Assembly (NCBI RefSeq): GCF_011064545.1
Contig: NZ_JAAMFG010000021.1
Coordinates: 124,001-188,000, forward strand
From: Wenzhouxiangella sp. XN24
GTDB lineage: Bacteria > Pseudomonadota > Gammaproteobacteria > Steroidobacterales > XN24
Direction of reading: 5' to 3'
Length of the DNA stretch: 64,000 nt
The notes beneath the pieces are model-generated. The model saw only the letters and a list, made by a program, of their open reading frames with translations, did not search any database and was not told the DNA's origin. Shown piece after piece: positions 38,947 to 51,878 of the stretch. How positions within the stretch are numbered: the stretch's first letter is position 1; each line of letters starts with the position of its first letter. The translations under genes and the position numbers were made by a program.

Positions 38947-40401
38947 TCAGCGCGTGCCTTGCGTCGGCACGGGGACTTCGTCCGGCGGCTTGAGCCAGCT
39001 GTCGATTTCCTCGACGTCGGCCTCGCGCAGGATCCCCGCCGCCTGCTTCAGAAGCAGCGCGTTCACCAGGTAGGTGTAGCGACTGCTGGCGTAATCGCGT
39101 TGGGCCTCGAACAGCTGTTGGCGCGACTGCAGGACGTCGACCGTCGTGCGCGTGCCGACCTCGAAACCGGCTTCCGTGGCGCGCAACGCTGTCTGGCTGG
39201 ATTGCACGGCCTGGGCCAGGGCCTGCACCCGGCTGATCTCCGCCGTGACCGAAAGATAGGCGTCGCGGGTCTCGCGCTCGGTCTGGCGTGCGATGCGTTC
39301 GAGCTGTTGCTGGCTGGCCTGGTGCCGGTGAGTCGCTTCGCGAACCCGCGAGGAGACCGCGCCGCCCGAGTAGATCGGCACGCGCACCTGGATGCCATAG
39401 GTGTCCTGCCACAGGTCGCTGTTGGCCGGCACGAAGGGCTGTGGCGCGGGATCCGGTTCGCCGGGGACGCCCTGCGGCTTGTCCCGGCGGCGCGCGGTCG
39501 TGTCGCTGTTGCTGCGCGTCGCGAAGAGTTCCAGCGACGGGTAGTGACCGGCGCGTCGCGCCGCGATTTCGTCCCGGCTGATCTCGGCAGCGAGCCGCGC
39601 GGCCTCGAGGCTCAGGTTGCGGTTCAGCGCCGTGTTCACCCACTCGTCCACGTCATAGGGGTCGGGCGAGACCAGCGGCGTCTGCGGGCCGGCATCGTAC
39701 AACTCGACGTAGTATTCGCCGGTCACTTCACGGAGAAACTCCCGTGCCACGGCCAGCGTGCGCTTCGCCTCGATGAGTGCGGCCGTGGCGGAGTCGAAGC
39801 TGGCCTGTGCTTCCTGCACGTCCGTGATGGCGGACAAGCCCACCTCGAAGCGTTTTTCCGCCTGTTCCAGCTGCCTGCCGATGGCTTCTTTCGCAGCTTC
39901 GGCCGCCTGCACGGTCGACTGGGCATTGAGGATGTCGAAGTAGCGGCGCGCCACCCGGGCCATCAAGTCCTGTTCAGCCGCGCGGAACTCCGCCTCGGCC
40001 TGTGCCAGCCGCTTGTCGGCCTGGCGCAATGCAACCCACTGGTCCCACTGGAACAGGGTCTGCGTCAGGCGCAGCTGCCAGGCGCGGCTCGGCTCGACTT
40101 CCCGTTCGAAGCCGGTCGTCACGGGCACGACTTCGCCCGATTCCAGGAGCTGCGTGAAGATCTCGTTGCCGGAGATGTATTGGCGTTCGTAGCTGCCCGT
40201 GGCCTCGAGCTGGGGCAGCAGGGCGGCGCGCGCCTGCGGGGCGGCCTCGAGTGTCGCAAGGCGGTTGGCGGCGGCTTCGCGCAGCACCGGATCGCTGCGC
40301 AGGGCGTCCCGGTAAGCATCGAGCAGGCTGACGGCGCCAGCATGCGGGGCGGCGAGCAGGGCCGTGACTGCAAGCAACATTCGCAGGCGGTGAAACTTCA
40401 T
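38947..40401 (-). CDS. tolC: TolC-family outer-membrane efflux channel
   Basis: The 484-residue protein has a signal peptide (MLLAVTALLAAPHAGA), two repeated outer-membrane efflux segments of long helices and short barrel strands, and the conserved NLSLEAARLAAE and GTRTTVDVLQSRQQLF. It forms the trimeric exit duct for tripartite efflux and type I secretion. The order waaA-tolC-rhodanese-pcm is conserved in Xanthomonadales. A palindrome lies in the upstream spacer. Confidence 0.93.
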   Translation of the reverse strand: MKFHRLRMLLAVTALLAAPHAGAVSLLDAYRDALRSDPVLREAAANRLATLEAAPQARAALLPQLEATGSYERQYISGNEIFTQLLESGEVVPVTTGFEREVEPSRAWQLRLTQTLFQWDQWVALRQADKRLAQAEAEFRAAEQDLMARVARRYFDILNAQSTVQAAEAAKEAIGRQLEQAEKRFEVGLSAITDVQEAQASFDSATAALIEAKRTLAVAREFLREVTGEYYVELYDAGPQTPLVSPDPYDVDEWVNTALNRNLSLEAARLAAEISRDEIAARRAGHYPSLELFATRSNSDTTARRRDKPQGVPGEPDPAPQPFVPANSDLWQDTYGIQVRVPIYSGGAVSSRVREATHRHQASQQQLERIARQTERETRDAYLSVTAEISRVQALAQAVQSSQTALRATEAGFEVGTRTTVDVLQSRQQLFEAQRDYASSRYTYLVNALLLKQAAGILREADVEEIDSWLKPPDEVPVPTQGTR

Positions 40402-40435
40402 CGGTCGATCCTTGGATAAGCGTGTTGGGCCTTAG

Positions 40436-40455
40436 TGATATAGTTAGCTATATCA
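40436..40455. promoter_or_regulatory. Palindromic operator candidate in the tolC promoter region
   Basis: TGATATAG and CTATATCA form a perfect 8-base inverted repeat with a TTAG centre, 34 bases upstream of the tolC start. This is the only AT-rich patch in the spacer. A -35-like element (TTGCCT on the minus strand, 40473-40478) lies upstream, so the palindrome would cover the -10 zone. A repressor of the TetR or MarR type is a plausible reader; none is encoded nearby. Confidence 0.55.
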
Positions 40456-40499
40456 CCATATCGCCGTGTCGCAGGCAAGTGCGCCCCGGCATGGCTTGT

Positions 40500-40820
40500 T
40501 CAATAGGGCGGGATGGACGGGTCGATCCGGGCGGACCACTCGAGTATCCCGCCGGCGAGATTCCAGACACGGTCGAAGCCGCGTTGCTCGAGAAAACGCG
40601 CGACCTGGGCGCTGCGCACGCCGCTCCGGCACAGCACCACGATATCGCGATCCTGTGCCAGTTCCCCGAAGCGCTCGGGCACTTCGTCCATCGGCATGTG
40701 CGTTGCGCCCTCGACGGCGGCGATCGCGAGTTCCCATTCCTCGCGGACGTCGAGCAACAGCGGGGCGGGCTCATCGGCGGCGCGAGCGACGAATTCCGCC
40801 GGGGTCATTTCCTTGGTCAT
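40500..40820 (-). CDS. Single-domain rhodanese-like protein
   Basis: The 106-residue protein has one rhodanese domain with the active-site loop VVLCRSGVRSAQVA containing the sulfur-accepting cysteine, and the LLLDVREEWE start of the fold. It resembles GlpE-type sulfurtransferases. Its ATG overlaps the stop of the methyltransferase gene (TGATG), so the two are translationally coupled, and tolC follows after about 100 bases. Confidence 0.88.
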   Translation of the reverse strand: MTKEMTPAEFVARAADEPAPLLLDVREEWELAIAAVEGATHMPMDEVPERFGELAQDRDIVVLCRSGVRSAQVARFLEQRGFDRVWNLAGGILEWSARIDPSIPPY

Positions 40821-41470
40821 CAGAATACGAACTCCGCCGGTCGGGGTGCATTTTCGAGCGATGGCAGGCAGGTCTCGAATACGTTCTCTGTATGCCATTC
40901 GGATTCGCCGAGCCGCGTGATGCGCTGCGCATGCATCACCGGCGGCTGACCGGTGACCGCGAACAATCGGCCGTCGGGCTTAAGCAGTTGTTCGAAGCGC
41001 GCGGTCTCGCCGGGCAGCGAGCCATTGAGGCATATGACATCGAAGCGGCGGTCGAATTCCATCGCCAGGCCGTCGCCGGTGAGCACCTCGACATTGTCGA
41101 TGCCCAGCGCCGCCAGGTTGTGCCGGGCACGTTCCGCCAGGTCCTCGTGAATCTCGACGCCGGTCACGCGGCCGGCGAGACGGGCCAGGCAGGCCGTCAG
41201 GTAGCCGGTGCCGCTGCCGATCTCGAGCACATGCTCGTCCTCGCGTGGCGACAGCGCCTGGAGGGCGCGCCCCTGGATCTTGGGCGGCGCCAGGCGCCGG
41301 CCGTGACCGAGCGGGATTGCGGTATCGGCATAGGCGAGGTTCTGCCAGTCCGGCGGCAGGAACTGCTCGCGCGGCAAAAGCGCCATGACGTCGAGCACGC
41401 GCTCGTCGAGCACGTCCCAGGCGCGGAGTTGCTGTCCGATCATCTGCTGTCGAGCGCGTTCGAGGTCCAT
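40820..41470 (-). CDS. Protein-L-isoaspartate O-methyltransferase-like protein
   Basis: This 216-residue SAM-dependent methyltransferase begins MDLERARQQMIGQQLRAWDV, as Pcm-related proteins do. Motif I is VLEIGSGTGYLTACLA, and the Pcm-style PPKIQGRALQAL precedes it. The Pcm motif usually reads PxxVAxM at that position, so PKIQGRALQ is a divergent form shared by a Xanthomonadales subgroup, and substrate specificity should not be assumed. I chose the ATG at 41470; the TTG at 41542 is a weaker option. Confidence 0.82.
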   Translation of the reverse strand: MDLERARQQMIGQQLRAWDVLDERVLDVMALLPREQFLPPDWQNLAYADTAIPLGHGRRLAPPKIQGRALQALSPREDEHVLEIGSGTGYLTACLARLAGRVTGVEIHEDLAERARHNLAALGIDNVEVLTGDGLAMEFDRRFDVICLNGSLPGETARFEQLLKPDGRLFAVTGQPPVMHAQRITRLGESEWHTENVFETCLPSLENAPRPAEFVF

Positions 41471-41520
41471 GGGAAAATAAGGATACTCGCTTCGCCGGTC
41501 TGCGAGGTCGATCAGGTTAG

Positions 41521-43590
<2,070 letters not shown>

Positions 43591-43612
43591 CCATGCGCCT
43601 GCAGGGAACGCC

Positions 43613-45718
43613 ATGGGAATAACCGATACGCTGACGGCCGTTCCCTCGGGCCGCGAGGACGCGCCGGGCGTGCTGCCGCCGGCGCTGGCGGAGCAGCTCA
43701 TGTTCTTTCGCCTCGCCGAGCGCATCGGCGAGGCGGTGCTGCTGCACGACGACCGGATCCGCTACGCCAATCCGGCGGCGGAGGCGCTGCTGGCCGGAGG
43801 CGAGTCCCTGCTCGGACGCCGCCTCGCCGACATGATCCAGCCGGGGCACGCCGGGTCGCTGGACGCGTGGCTCAAGGCGCGCCATGCCGGCCGCCAGTCG
43901 GCCGTCCGGCTCGAACTTCGTGATGCGCATGAGCTCGTCGTCGAATGCGAACTGTCCGGCTTCCCGGTTCCCATGGACAACGCCCTGGTGGGTACCGTGG
44001 TCCGTCCCACGCGGGAGGCGCTGCTGAAATCCGCGCGGCAGCAGGGCACGCAACTCGCGGAGGCGACGCTCGAGTCGATCAGTGAGGGGGTGATCACGAC
44101 CGACACGCGGGGGCGCATCGACTACCTGAATTCGGCGGCGGAGGCTTTGCTCGGCTGCCAGCGGGATCATGCCCAGGGCCGCCAGATCGGCGATCTCGCG
44201 ACCCTGGTCGACGAATCGGACCGCCGGCCCTTCGGCGATCCGGTGGCGCGTTGCCTGGAGGAACGCCGGCGCGTCGACCTGGGGCGTCGCGCACTGCTCA
44301 TCTCGCGCGCTTCCGGCGACGAGTATTCGGTCGAGCTGCGAGCCTCGCCGATCCGGACCGGGGGCGGCGAGACCAGCGGTTGCGTAATCGTGCTGCACGA
44401 CGTCTCCGAGCTCCGCGGCCTCACTCGGCAGATGTCCTACCAGGCGAGCCATGATCCGTTGACCGGCCTGGTCAACCGCCGCGAGTTCGAGCGTCGCCTC
44501 GAGGAAGCGTTGAAAACCGGCCGCTCGGGCGGGGGGCACGTGCTGTGTTACCTCGACCTGGACCGCTTCAAGGCGGTGAACGACACCAGCGGCCACATGG
44601 CCGGCGACAACATGCTGCGCGAGATCGCGGGGATCCTGAAGGAGCAGATCCGCGACTCGGATATCGTGGCGCGGGTCGGCGGTGATGAATTCGGCCTGCT
44701 GCTGGTCGGCTGCCCGCTGGACAAGGCGCGCCAGATCGCCGACGACGTCTGCGGCGCCATCCGGGACTACCGTTTCGTCTGGCGCGACAAGATCTTCAGC
44801 GTCGGCGCCAGCATCGGGCTCGTCCAGATCGGGCCGGAGAGCGGTTCGATCGAGGATACGTTGAGCGCCGCGGATTCCGCCTGTTACGTCGCGAAACAGC
44901 AGGGCCGCGGGCGTATTCACGTGTACTCGTCCCGCGACGAGGCCGTCGCCCGTCAACGCGGCGAAATCATCTGGCTGCAGCGCCTGCAGACGGCGCTCAA
45001 GGAGAACCGCTTCGAGCTGCACATCCAGCCCATCGTCGCCGTCGATGGGCGGCCCGACGGCGGGCCCGCCTGTGAAGTCCTGTTGCGGCTGCGCGATGGC
45101 GATGGCGTCGAGTGCCAGCCGGTGGATTTCATGCAGGCGGCGGAGCGTTATCACCTGATGCCCAGCGTCGATCGCTGGGTGTTGCAGGCCACCTTCGCGG
45201 CCGTCGGCGCCGGCGCGCTGAAACTGCCGGCCGGACGCTCGGTCGCGGTCAACGTTTCCAGCCAGACACTGGCGGATCCGCAGTTCCTGGAGTTCGTCGT
45301 GGAGTGCCTGGATCGCAGCGGGGTGCGGGCTGAGCAGGTCTGCTTCGAGCTGTCGGAATCGACGGTGGCGGCCAACATGAGTCATACATCCCGGTTCGTC
45401 GCCGTACTGCACGGCCTCGGTTGTACCTTTGCCCTGGACGATTTCGGCAGCGGGCTCGGGTCCTTCGCCAACCTCAAGCAGTTGTCGATGGATTACCTGA
45501 AAATCGACGGCTCCTTCATCCGTGGGCTCGGCTCCGACGACGTCAGCATCGCGATGGTCACCGCGATGATCGAGCTGGCGCGCACCCTCGGGATCAAGGT
45601 GGTCGCCGAGCATGTCGAGACGGAGCAGGCCTTCGACCTGGTGCGTGCCCTGAAAGTCGACTTCGTGCAGGGTTATGCCGTCGGCCGGCCGGTCGCATTG
45701 GCCGCCAAGCTCGGCTGA
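43613..45718 (+). CDS. PAS-PAS-GGDEF-EAL cyclic-di-GMP signalling protein
   Basis: This 701-residue soluble protein has two PAS-like domains (about residues 28-95 and 138-250), then a GGDEF domain with intact GGDEF and an upstream RDSD inhibitory site five residues before it. A C-terminal EAL domain carries EVLLR, DDFGSGLGSF, KIDGSF, AEHVE and QGY. The residues needed for diguanylate cyclase and for phosphodiesterase activity are therefore both present, although the EAL triplet reads EVL. The PAS domains probably sense a small ligand or redox state. The ATG follows an AGGGAA site, 22 bases after thiC. Confidence 0.92.
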   Translation: MGITDTLTAVPSGREDAPGVLPPALAEQLMFFRLAERIGEAVLLHDDRIRYANPAAEALLAGGESLLGRRLADMIQPGHAGSLDAWLKARHAGRQSAVRLELRDAHELVVECELSGFPVPMDNALVGTVVRPTREALLKSARQQGTQLAEATLESISEGVITTDTRGRIDYLNSAAEALLGCQRDHAQGRQIGDLATLVDESDRRPFGDPVARCLEERRRVDLGRRALLISRASGDEYSVELRASPIRTGGGETSGCVIVLHDVSELRGLTRQMSYQASHDPLTGLVNRREFERRLEEALKTGRSGGGHVLCYLDLDRFKAVNDTSGHMAGDNMLREIAGILKEQIRDSDIVARVGGDEFGLLLVGCPLDKARQIADDVCGAIRDYRFVWRDKIFSVGASIGLVQIGPESGSIEDTLSAADSACYVAKQQGRGRIHVYSSRDEAVARQRGEIIWLQRLQTALKENRFELHIQPIVAVDGRPDGGPACEVLLRLRDGDGVECQPVDFMQAAERYHLMPSVDRWVLQATFAAVGAGALKLPAGRSVAVNVSSQTLADPQFLEFVVECLDRSGVRAEQVCFELSESTVAANMSHTSRFVAVLHGLGCTFALDDFGSGLGSFANLKQLSMDYLKIDGSFIRGLGSDDVSIAMVTAMIELARTLGIKVVAEHVETEQAFDLVRALKVDFVQGYAVGRPVALAAKLG

Positions 45719-45765
45719 CGGCGTGCATTCGGGCTTCCCGAGCTTTTCCGGGGCCCCGCAAACTG

Positions 45766-45771
45766 TATAAT
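45766..45771 (+). promoter_or_regulatory. -10 hexamer upstream of hppA
   Basis: A perfect TATAAT lies 78 bases before the hppA start. The -35 zone at about 45743-45748 (CTTTTC) is weak. The surrounding 130-base spacer separates hppA from the cyclic-di-GMP gene. Confidence 0.4.
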
Positions 45772-45848
45772 CGCGCGGTTTATCCGCGTCGGGCCGACTC
45801 GGCGGCGGTCCGCAGAATTCAAGAAACAGACAACACAAAAGGGGAACC

Positions 45849-47870
<2,022 letters not shown>

Positions 47871-47914
47871 CGGACCGCGCCGCGCCGCGCGGCTGAGGCG
47901 CGATACGCGAAACA

Positions 47915-47947
47915 AAAAGGGCCGGGAGGTGATCTCCCGGCCCTTTT
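47915..47947. terminator. Bidirectional terminator between hppA and pfp
   Basis: A 14-base perfect stem (AAAAGGGCCGGGAG with CTCCCGGCCCTTTT) and a 5-base loop, with A-run and T-run flanks, serves both converging genes. Confidence 0.92.
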
Positions 47948-48005
47948 CCTGTCCCGGGCCTCGCTCGCCCCGGGCCCGCCGTCGGTTGAGTCAGCGTCGG
48001 GCGCG

Positions 48006-49259
48006 TCAGCCTTCCCAGGCGGGCAGTTTCTTCTTCGCCAGCTCGTTTTTGAGTTTCACGTACATCGGCAGGCCGTCCTTGTAGGGCGGGTAGTCCTCGC
48101 CCTTGATCAGCGGCGCGAGATAACGCCGGCAGGCATTCGTGATGTGAAAACCGTCGCTGGTGATGTACTTCTTCGGCAGTTTCTTCTCGACATTGGCGAC
48201 CTTCGCCAGCGGCGCCTCGCCGACTTTCCAGCGGTAAGGCTGGTCGGACGTGCGCACGATGACCGGCAGTTTGCCGTGCACCCCGGCCAGGGCCATTTCC
48301 ACGGCGGCCTTGCCCATGGCGTAGGCCTGCTCCACGTCCACGGCGGATGCGATGTGGCGGGCGGAGCGCTGCAGGTAATCGGCGACCGCCCAGTGAAACT
48401 TGTAGCCGAGCTTGCCGCGGATGAGTTCCGCGAGCTGCGGCGCCACGCCCCCCAGCTGGGCGTGGCCGAAAGCGTCCCGGGTGCCGGACTCGGCGACGAA
48501 ACGGCCATCGGCCCTGCGGATTCCCTCGGAGGCGACGATCACGCAGCTGTCGTAACGTTCGACGCTCTCCTTGACCTTGGCGATGAAGCGGGCGTCGTCG
48601 AACGGCACCTCGGGGAACAGGATGATATGGGGCGGCTCGCTGCGGTCCTTGCCCGCCAGCCCGCCGGCCGCGGCGATCCAGCCGGCGTGACGGCCCATGA
48701 CCTCGAGGATGAAGACCTTGGTCTGCGGCATCGAGCCGACATCGATCCCCGCCTCGAGCGTGGACACGGCGACATACTTGGCGACGGAACCGAAGCCCGG
48801 GCAGGTGTCGGTGATCGGGAGGTCGTTATCCACGGTTTTCGGCACGCCGACGCACGTGATCTCGTAATCCATGTTGTGCGCGACCTGGGCGATCTTGTTG
48901 GCGGTATCCATCGAGTCGCCGCCGCCGTTGTAGATGAAATAGCCGATGTCGTGGGCGCGGAAAACCTCGACCAGGCGCTCGTACTCGGCGCGGCTCTCCT
49001 CGATGCCCTTGAGCTTGTAGCGCACCGAACCGAACGCGCCGCCGGGCGTGTGCCGCAATGCAGCGATGGCCTTGGCGGAGTCCTTGCCCGTGTCGATCAA
49101 CTCTTCACGCAGTGCGCCGACGATGCCCATGCGCCCTGCATACATCTTGCCGATCCGGTCGCGCCTGGCGCGTGCCGTCTCGATGACCCCGCAGGCCGTC
49201 GCGTTGATGACGGCCGTGACACCGCCGGACTGGGCATAAAACAGGTTCCGCTTCTTCAT
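48006..49259 (-). CDS. pfp: Pyrophosphate-dependent 6-phosphofructokinase
   Basis: The 417-residue enzyme phosphorylates fructose 6-phosphate reversibly with PPi. The donor-site residues are of the PPi type: NGGGDSMDT has aspartate where ATP enzymes have glycine (GGDGS), and GVPKTVDNDLP has lysine where ATP enzymes have PGTIDND. EVMGRHAGWIAA is the substrate-binding segment. It is convergent with hppA across a shared terminator and divergent from adk. Confidence 0.94.
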   Translation of the reverse strand: MKKRNLFYAQSGGVTAVINATACGVIETARARRDRIGKMYAGRMGIVGALREELIDTGKDSAKAIAALRHTPGGAFGSVRYKLKGIEESRAEYERLVEVFRAHDIGYFIYNGGGDSMDTANKIAQVAHNMDYEITCVGVPKTVDNDLPITDTCPGFGSVAKYVAVSTLEAGIDVGSMPQTKVFILEVMGRHAGWIAAAGGLAGKDRSEPPHIILFPEVPFDDARFIAKVKESVERYDSCVIVASEGIRRADGRFVAESGTRDAFGHAQLGGVAPQLAELIRGKLGYKFHWAVADYLQRSARHIASAVDVEQAYAMGKAAVEMALAGVHGKLPVIVRTSDQPYRWKVGEAPLAKVANVEKKLPKKYITSDGFHITNACRRYLAPLIKGEDYPPYKDGLPMYVKLKNELAKKKLPAWEG

Positions 49260-49429
49260 TCCGCCTCCATGGTTGTGCGCTCAGGCAAGGTCGAAAACGC
49301 CGTCGCAGGATAGCCGATTACCCCGCCCATGGTCATGTCGCCGGCCGACAGGGTTTGACCGCGCGCGGACTGGGCGGCAAGCTTGTGCGTCCGGTCCGCA
49401 GGGCGACCGACATTATTTGGAGAAGCCAG

Positions 49430-50077
49430 ATGCGCATCGTTTTGCTGGGTGCACCCGGATCGGGAAAAGGGACGCAGGCGAAGAAACTCATGGCCGACTA
49501 CGGGTATCCCCAGGTGTCCACGGGCGACCTGCTCAGGGACGCGGTGGCGCGGGGCACGGAGCATGGCCTCAGGGCCAAGGCAGCCATGGATGCCGGGCAG
49601 CTGGTCTCCGACGAGATCGTGCTCGGCATCCTCAAGGAGCGCATCGCGCAGCCGGACGCGGCCAGGGGCTTCATCCTCGACGGCTTTCCGCGCAACATTT
49701 CGCAGGCGAGGTCGCTGGAGCAAGTGCTGGACGAACTGGGCCAGCCGCTGGATGCCGCCGTGCTCATGGATCTCGATTTCTCGATCCTCATGAAGCGCCT
49801 TACGGGGCGCCGCACCTGCAAGAACTGCGGTCGCGTCTACAACATCTACTTTCTTCCGCCGCCCGCGGACGGGCGATGCGAGAGCTGCGGCAGCGACGAA
49901 CTGGTGCAGCGCTCGGACGATCGCGAGGAAACCATCGGTCGCCGTCTCGAAGTCTACCGGCAGGAGACTGCGCCGTTGATCGAGCACTACCGCGAAGAGG
50001 GGAAGCTCAAGGTGGTGGATGCGGAGGGCGATTTCGCAGCGGTCTACGCGCGCCTGGTGAAGACGCTGGGGCTGTAG
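49430..50077 (+). CDS. adk: Adenylate kinase with zinc-binding lid
   Basis: The 215-residue enzyme interconverts AMP, ATP and ADP. It has the P-loop GAPGSGKGTQA, the DGFPRN loop, and a LID domain with four cysteines (CKNC, then CESC), the structural-zinc type. E. coli Adk has the non-metal version. I chose the ATG giving MRIVLLGAPG, with a GGAG site six bases upstream. A TTGACC sequence (49355-49360) could be its -35 element, but the -10 is unclear. It is divergent from pfp. Confidence 0.95.
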   Translation: MRIVLLGAPGSGKGTQAKKLMADYGYPQVSTGDLLRDAVARGTEHGLRAKAAMDAGQLVSDEIVLGILKERIAQPDAARGFILDGFPRNISQARSLEQVLDELGQPLDAAVLMDLDFSILMKRLTGRRTCKNCGRVYNIYFLPPPADGRCESCGSDELVQRSDDREETIGRRLEVYRQETAPLIEHYREEGKLKVVDAEGDFAAVYARLVKTLGL

Positions 50078-50159
50078 CGCAGCGCTTGCTGCCGGCGTGC
50101 TTCGCGGCCGATGAGGTCGCAGTGCGGTCGCGCCCCGGTCCGACGCGCCGGGCTTATCC

Positions 50160-51248
50160 TCAGTCCGCGTCCACCAGCGCCAGCAGGCGATCACCGGCCA
50201 GTTCCCGTCGCCAGCCGCGCAGCAGGGGGAGGTCGCGCTCGCCTTTTACCAGTGCCTCCACTTCCTTGCGGGTCGCCAGCAGCGGCGTGGACACGCGGTG
50301 TTTTTCCGCCAGTTCGCGCAGCACGGCCATGAGCTTGCGCGCGAGGCGTTCCTGCGCCGGCTCCATGCGTTCATAGGCCGGCCGCGAAGGCGCCGCGTGT
50401 TCGTCGGCAGCGGCCAGCAGGGCCAGCAGCGCATCGCCATGCCGCCGGGCCACCGCCGACGGCAATACCTGGAGCGCCTCGCCGCCGGCGGCGCCGCGCT
50501 CGGCCAACGCCACGAGGGCCTCGTCCTTGAGAATCCAGCGACGGGGGCGGTCGCTGCGTCGCGCCTCTTCCTCCCGCCAGGCGGCGAGCGCGACGAGCCG
50601 CGCAAGCGCGCTGCCCCGGAGGGCATTCGCGCCTTTCACCCGTCGCCATGCACCACCCGCATCGAAGTCGTACAGGGTCGGATCGAGCAGGGCGGCGCAT
50701 TCGGCGGCGGCCCAGTCGCGGCGCCCGAGTGTCTCGAGTTGCTCATCCAGGCGCGTCGCGAGGGGCAGCAGCCACATGACGTCGGCGGCCGCATAGCGCA
50801 GCTGCTCGTCCGAAAGCGGGCGCCGGCTCCAGTCGGTCCGCGCATGATCCTTGGGCAGCGTCACGCCGAGCTCGGCGCCGGTCAGCTGCGTGTAGCCCAC
50901 CTGGTCGGGGTAACCGAGCATCGCGGCGGCGATCTGCGTGTCCCAGATCGGCCCCGGAATCGCGCCGAGATGCTCGTAAAGCACTTCGATGTCCTGGCGA
51001 GCCGAGTGGAACACCTTGCGCACCGCCGGGTCGGTCAAGAGTGGCGCGAAAGGTCCGGGGCTCTCCAGCGCCAGCATGTCGATGCACGCGGCGCGCTCGC
51101 CGTCGGAGATCTGCATCAGGCACAGCTGGGCGCGGTAGGTGCTTTCGCGGACGAATTCCGTGTCGACCGCGAGTTGGGGCGTGCCGGCCCACTCGCGGGC
51201 CAGGGCTTCGGCCTCGTCCGCCCGATCGATGAAAATGTATTCGCTCAT
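50160..51248 (-). CDS. rnd: Ribonuclease D
   Basis: The 362-residue 3'-5' exoribonuclease acts in tRNA end maturation. The DEDD exonuclease residues appear in AVDTEFVRE, in HSARQDIEVLYEHLG, and in LRYAAADVMWL. HRDC-type helical domains follow (WILKDEALVALAERG and STPLLATRKEVEALVKGE). The ATG giving MSEYIFIDRADEAEALA matches the family; the frame open to 51782 is a shadow. It is divergent from the downstream membrane protein gene. Confidence 0.93.
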   Translation of the reverse strand: MSEYIFIDRADEAEALAREWAGTPQLAVDTEFVRESTYRAQLCLMQISDGERAACIDMLALESPGPFAPLLTDPAVRKVFHSARQDIEVLYEHLGAIPGPIWDTQIAAAMLGYPDQVGYTQLTGAELGVTLPKDHARTDWSRRPLSDEQLRYAAADVMWLLPLATRLDEQLETLGRRDWAAAECAALLDPTLYDFDAGGAWRRVKGANALRGSALARLVALAAWREEEARRSDRPRRWILKDEALVALAERGAAGGEALQVLPSAVARRHGDALLALLAAADEHAAPSRPAYERMEPAQERLARKLMAVLRELAEKHRVSTPLLATRKEVEALVKGERDLPLLRGWRRELAGDRLLALVDAD

Positions 51249-51341
51249 GAGTGCATTATCACAGAAGGGGACGACCGCCGTGCCGTGCTTGCGCAGTGCG
51301 GCGCGCCCGCGGGTATGATGCCGGCTGCAGAAGGGAGAGCC

Positions 51342-51878
51342 ATGCAGGCCCTGATTCGCTTGTTCATCGAGATCGCCTTGCATCGCAAGGGTCCGCAGGA
51401 TGTGCCGGCATCCAGCGCGGTGTTCGGCATGGTATTGCTCGCCTACCTGTTCGTCGGGGCGGCCGTCATCTGGCCGGCGGCGGAGAGCGCCCTCGTGCTG
51501 GCCGGCCAGCTGCTCCTCGACCTCTTGCTGGTCGCCGTGATCTTTGGCGGGCTGCTGGCGGTGACCGGGCGCGCGGCCCGCACGATGCAGACCCTGGCGG
51601 CACTGTTCGGCACCGGCGCGTTGCTCAGCACCGCGGCACTGCCCTTCGTCTGGATCAACGCGCGCGTGTTGTCCGATGGCGCCCCCGTGCCCGGGATGGA
51701 GCTGGCGGCCGTGTTGAGCACGACGGCCCTGTTCATGCTGCTGATCGCCTCCCTGCTGGTGACCGGCCACGTGCTGCGCCACGCGCTGGGCTGGAGCTAC
51801 GCGGGCGGGGTGCTGGTGGCGACACTGTACTTCGCGGTGAGCGTCTTCGTGTTCCGCCTGTTTTTCCCGGTGAGCTGA
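51342..51878 (+). CDS. Unrecognised four- to five-helix membrane protein
   Basis: The 178-residue protein begins MQALIRLFIEIALHRKGPQDVP and has about five hydrophobic segments. The spacing and the short basic N-terminus suggest a small inner-membrane protein of the Yip1-like kind, but no motif settles this. An AAGGGAGAG site precedes the ATG. Its stop overlaps the mpl start (TGATG), so it is translationally coupled to a peptidoglycan recycling gene. Confidence 0.65.
   Translation: MQALIRLFIEIALHRKGPQDVPASSAVFGMVLLAYLFVGAAVIWPAAESALVLAGQLLLDLLLVAVIFGGLLAVTGRAARTMQTLAALFGTGALLSTAALPFVWINARVLSDGAPVPGMELAAVLSTTALFMLLIASLLVTGHVLRHALGWSYAGGVLVATLYFAVSVFVFRLFFPVS

Noticed and set aside
50078-50159. 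Terminator between adk and rnd
   Set aside because: GC-rich inverted segments exist, but no stem is both perfect and followed by T residues in either direction.
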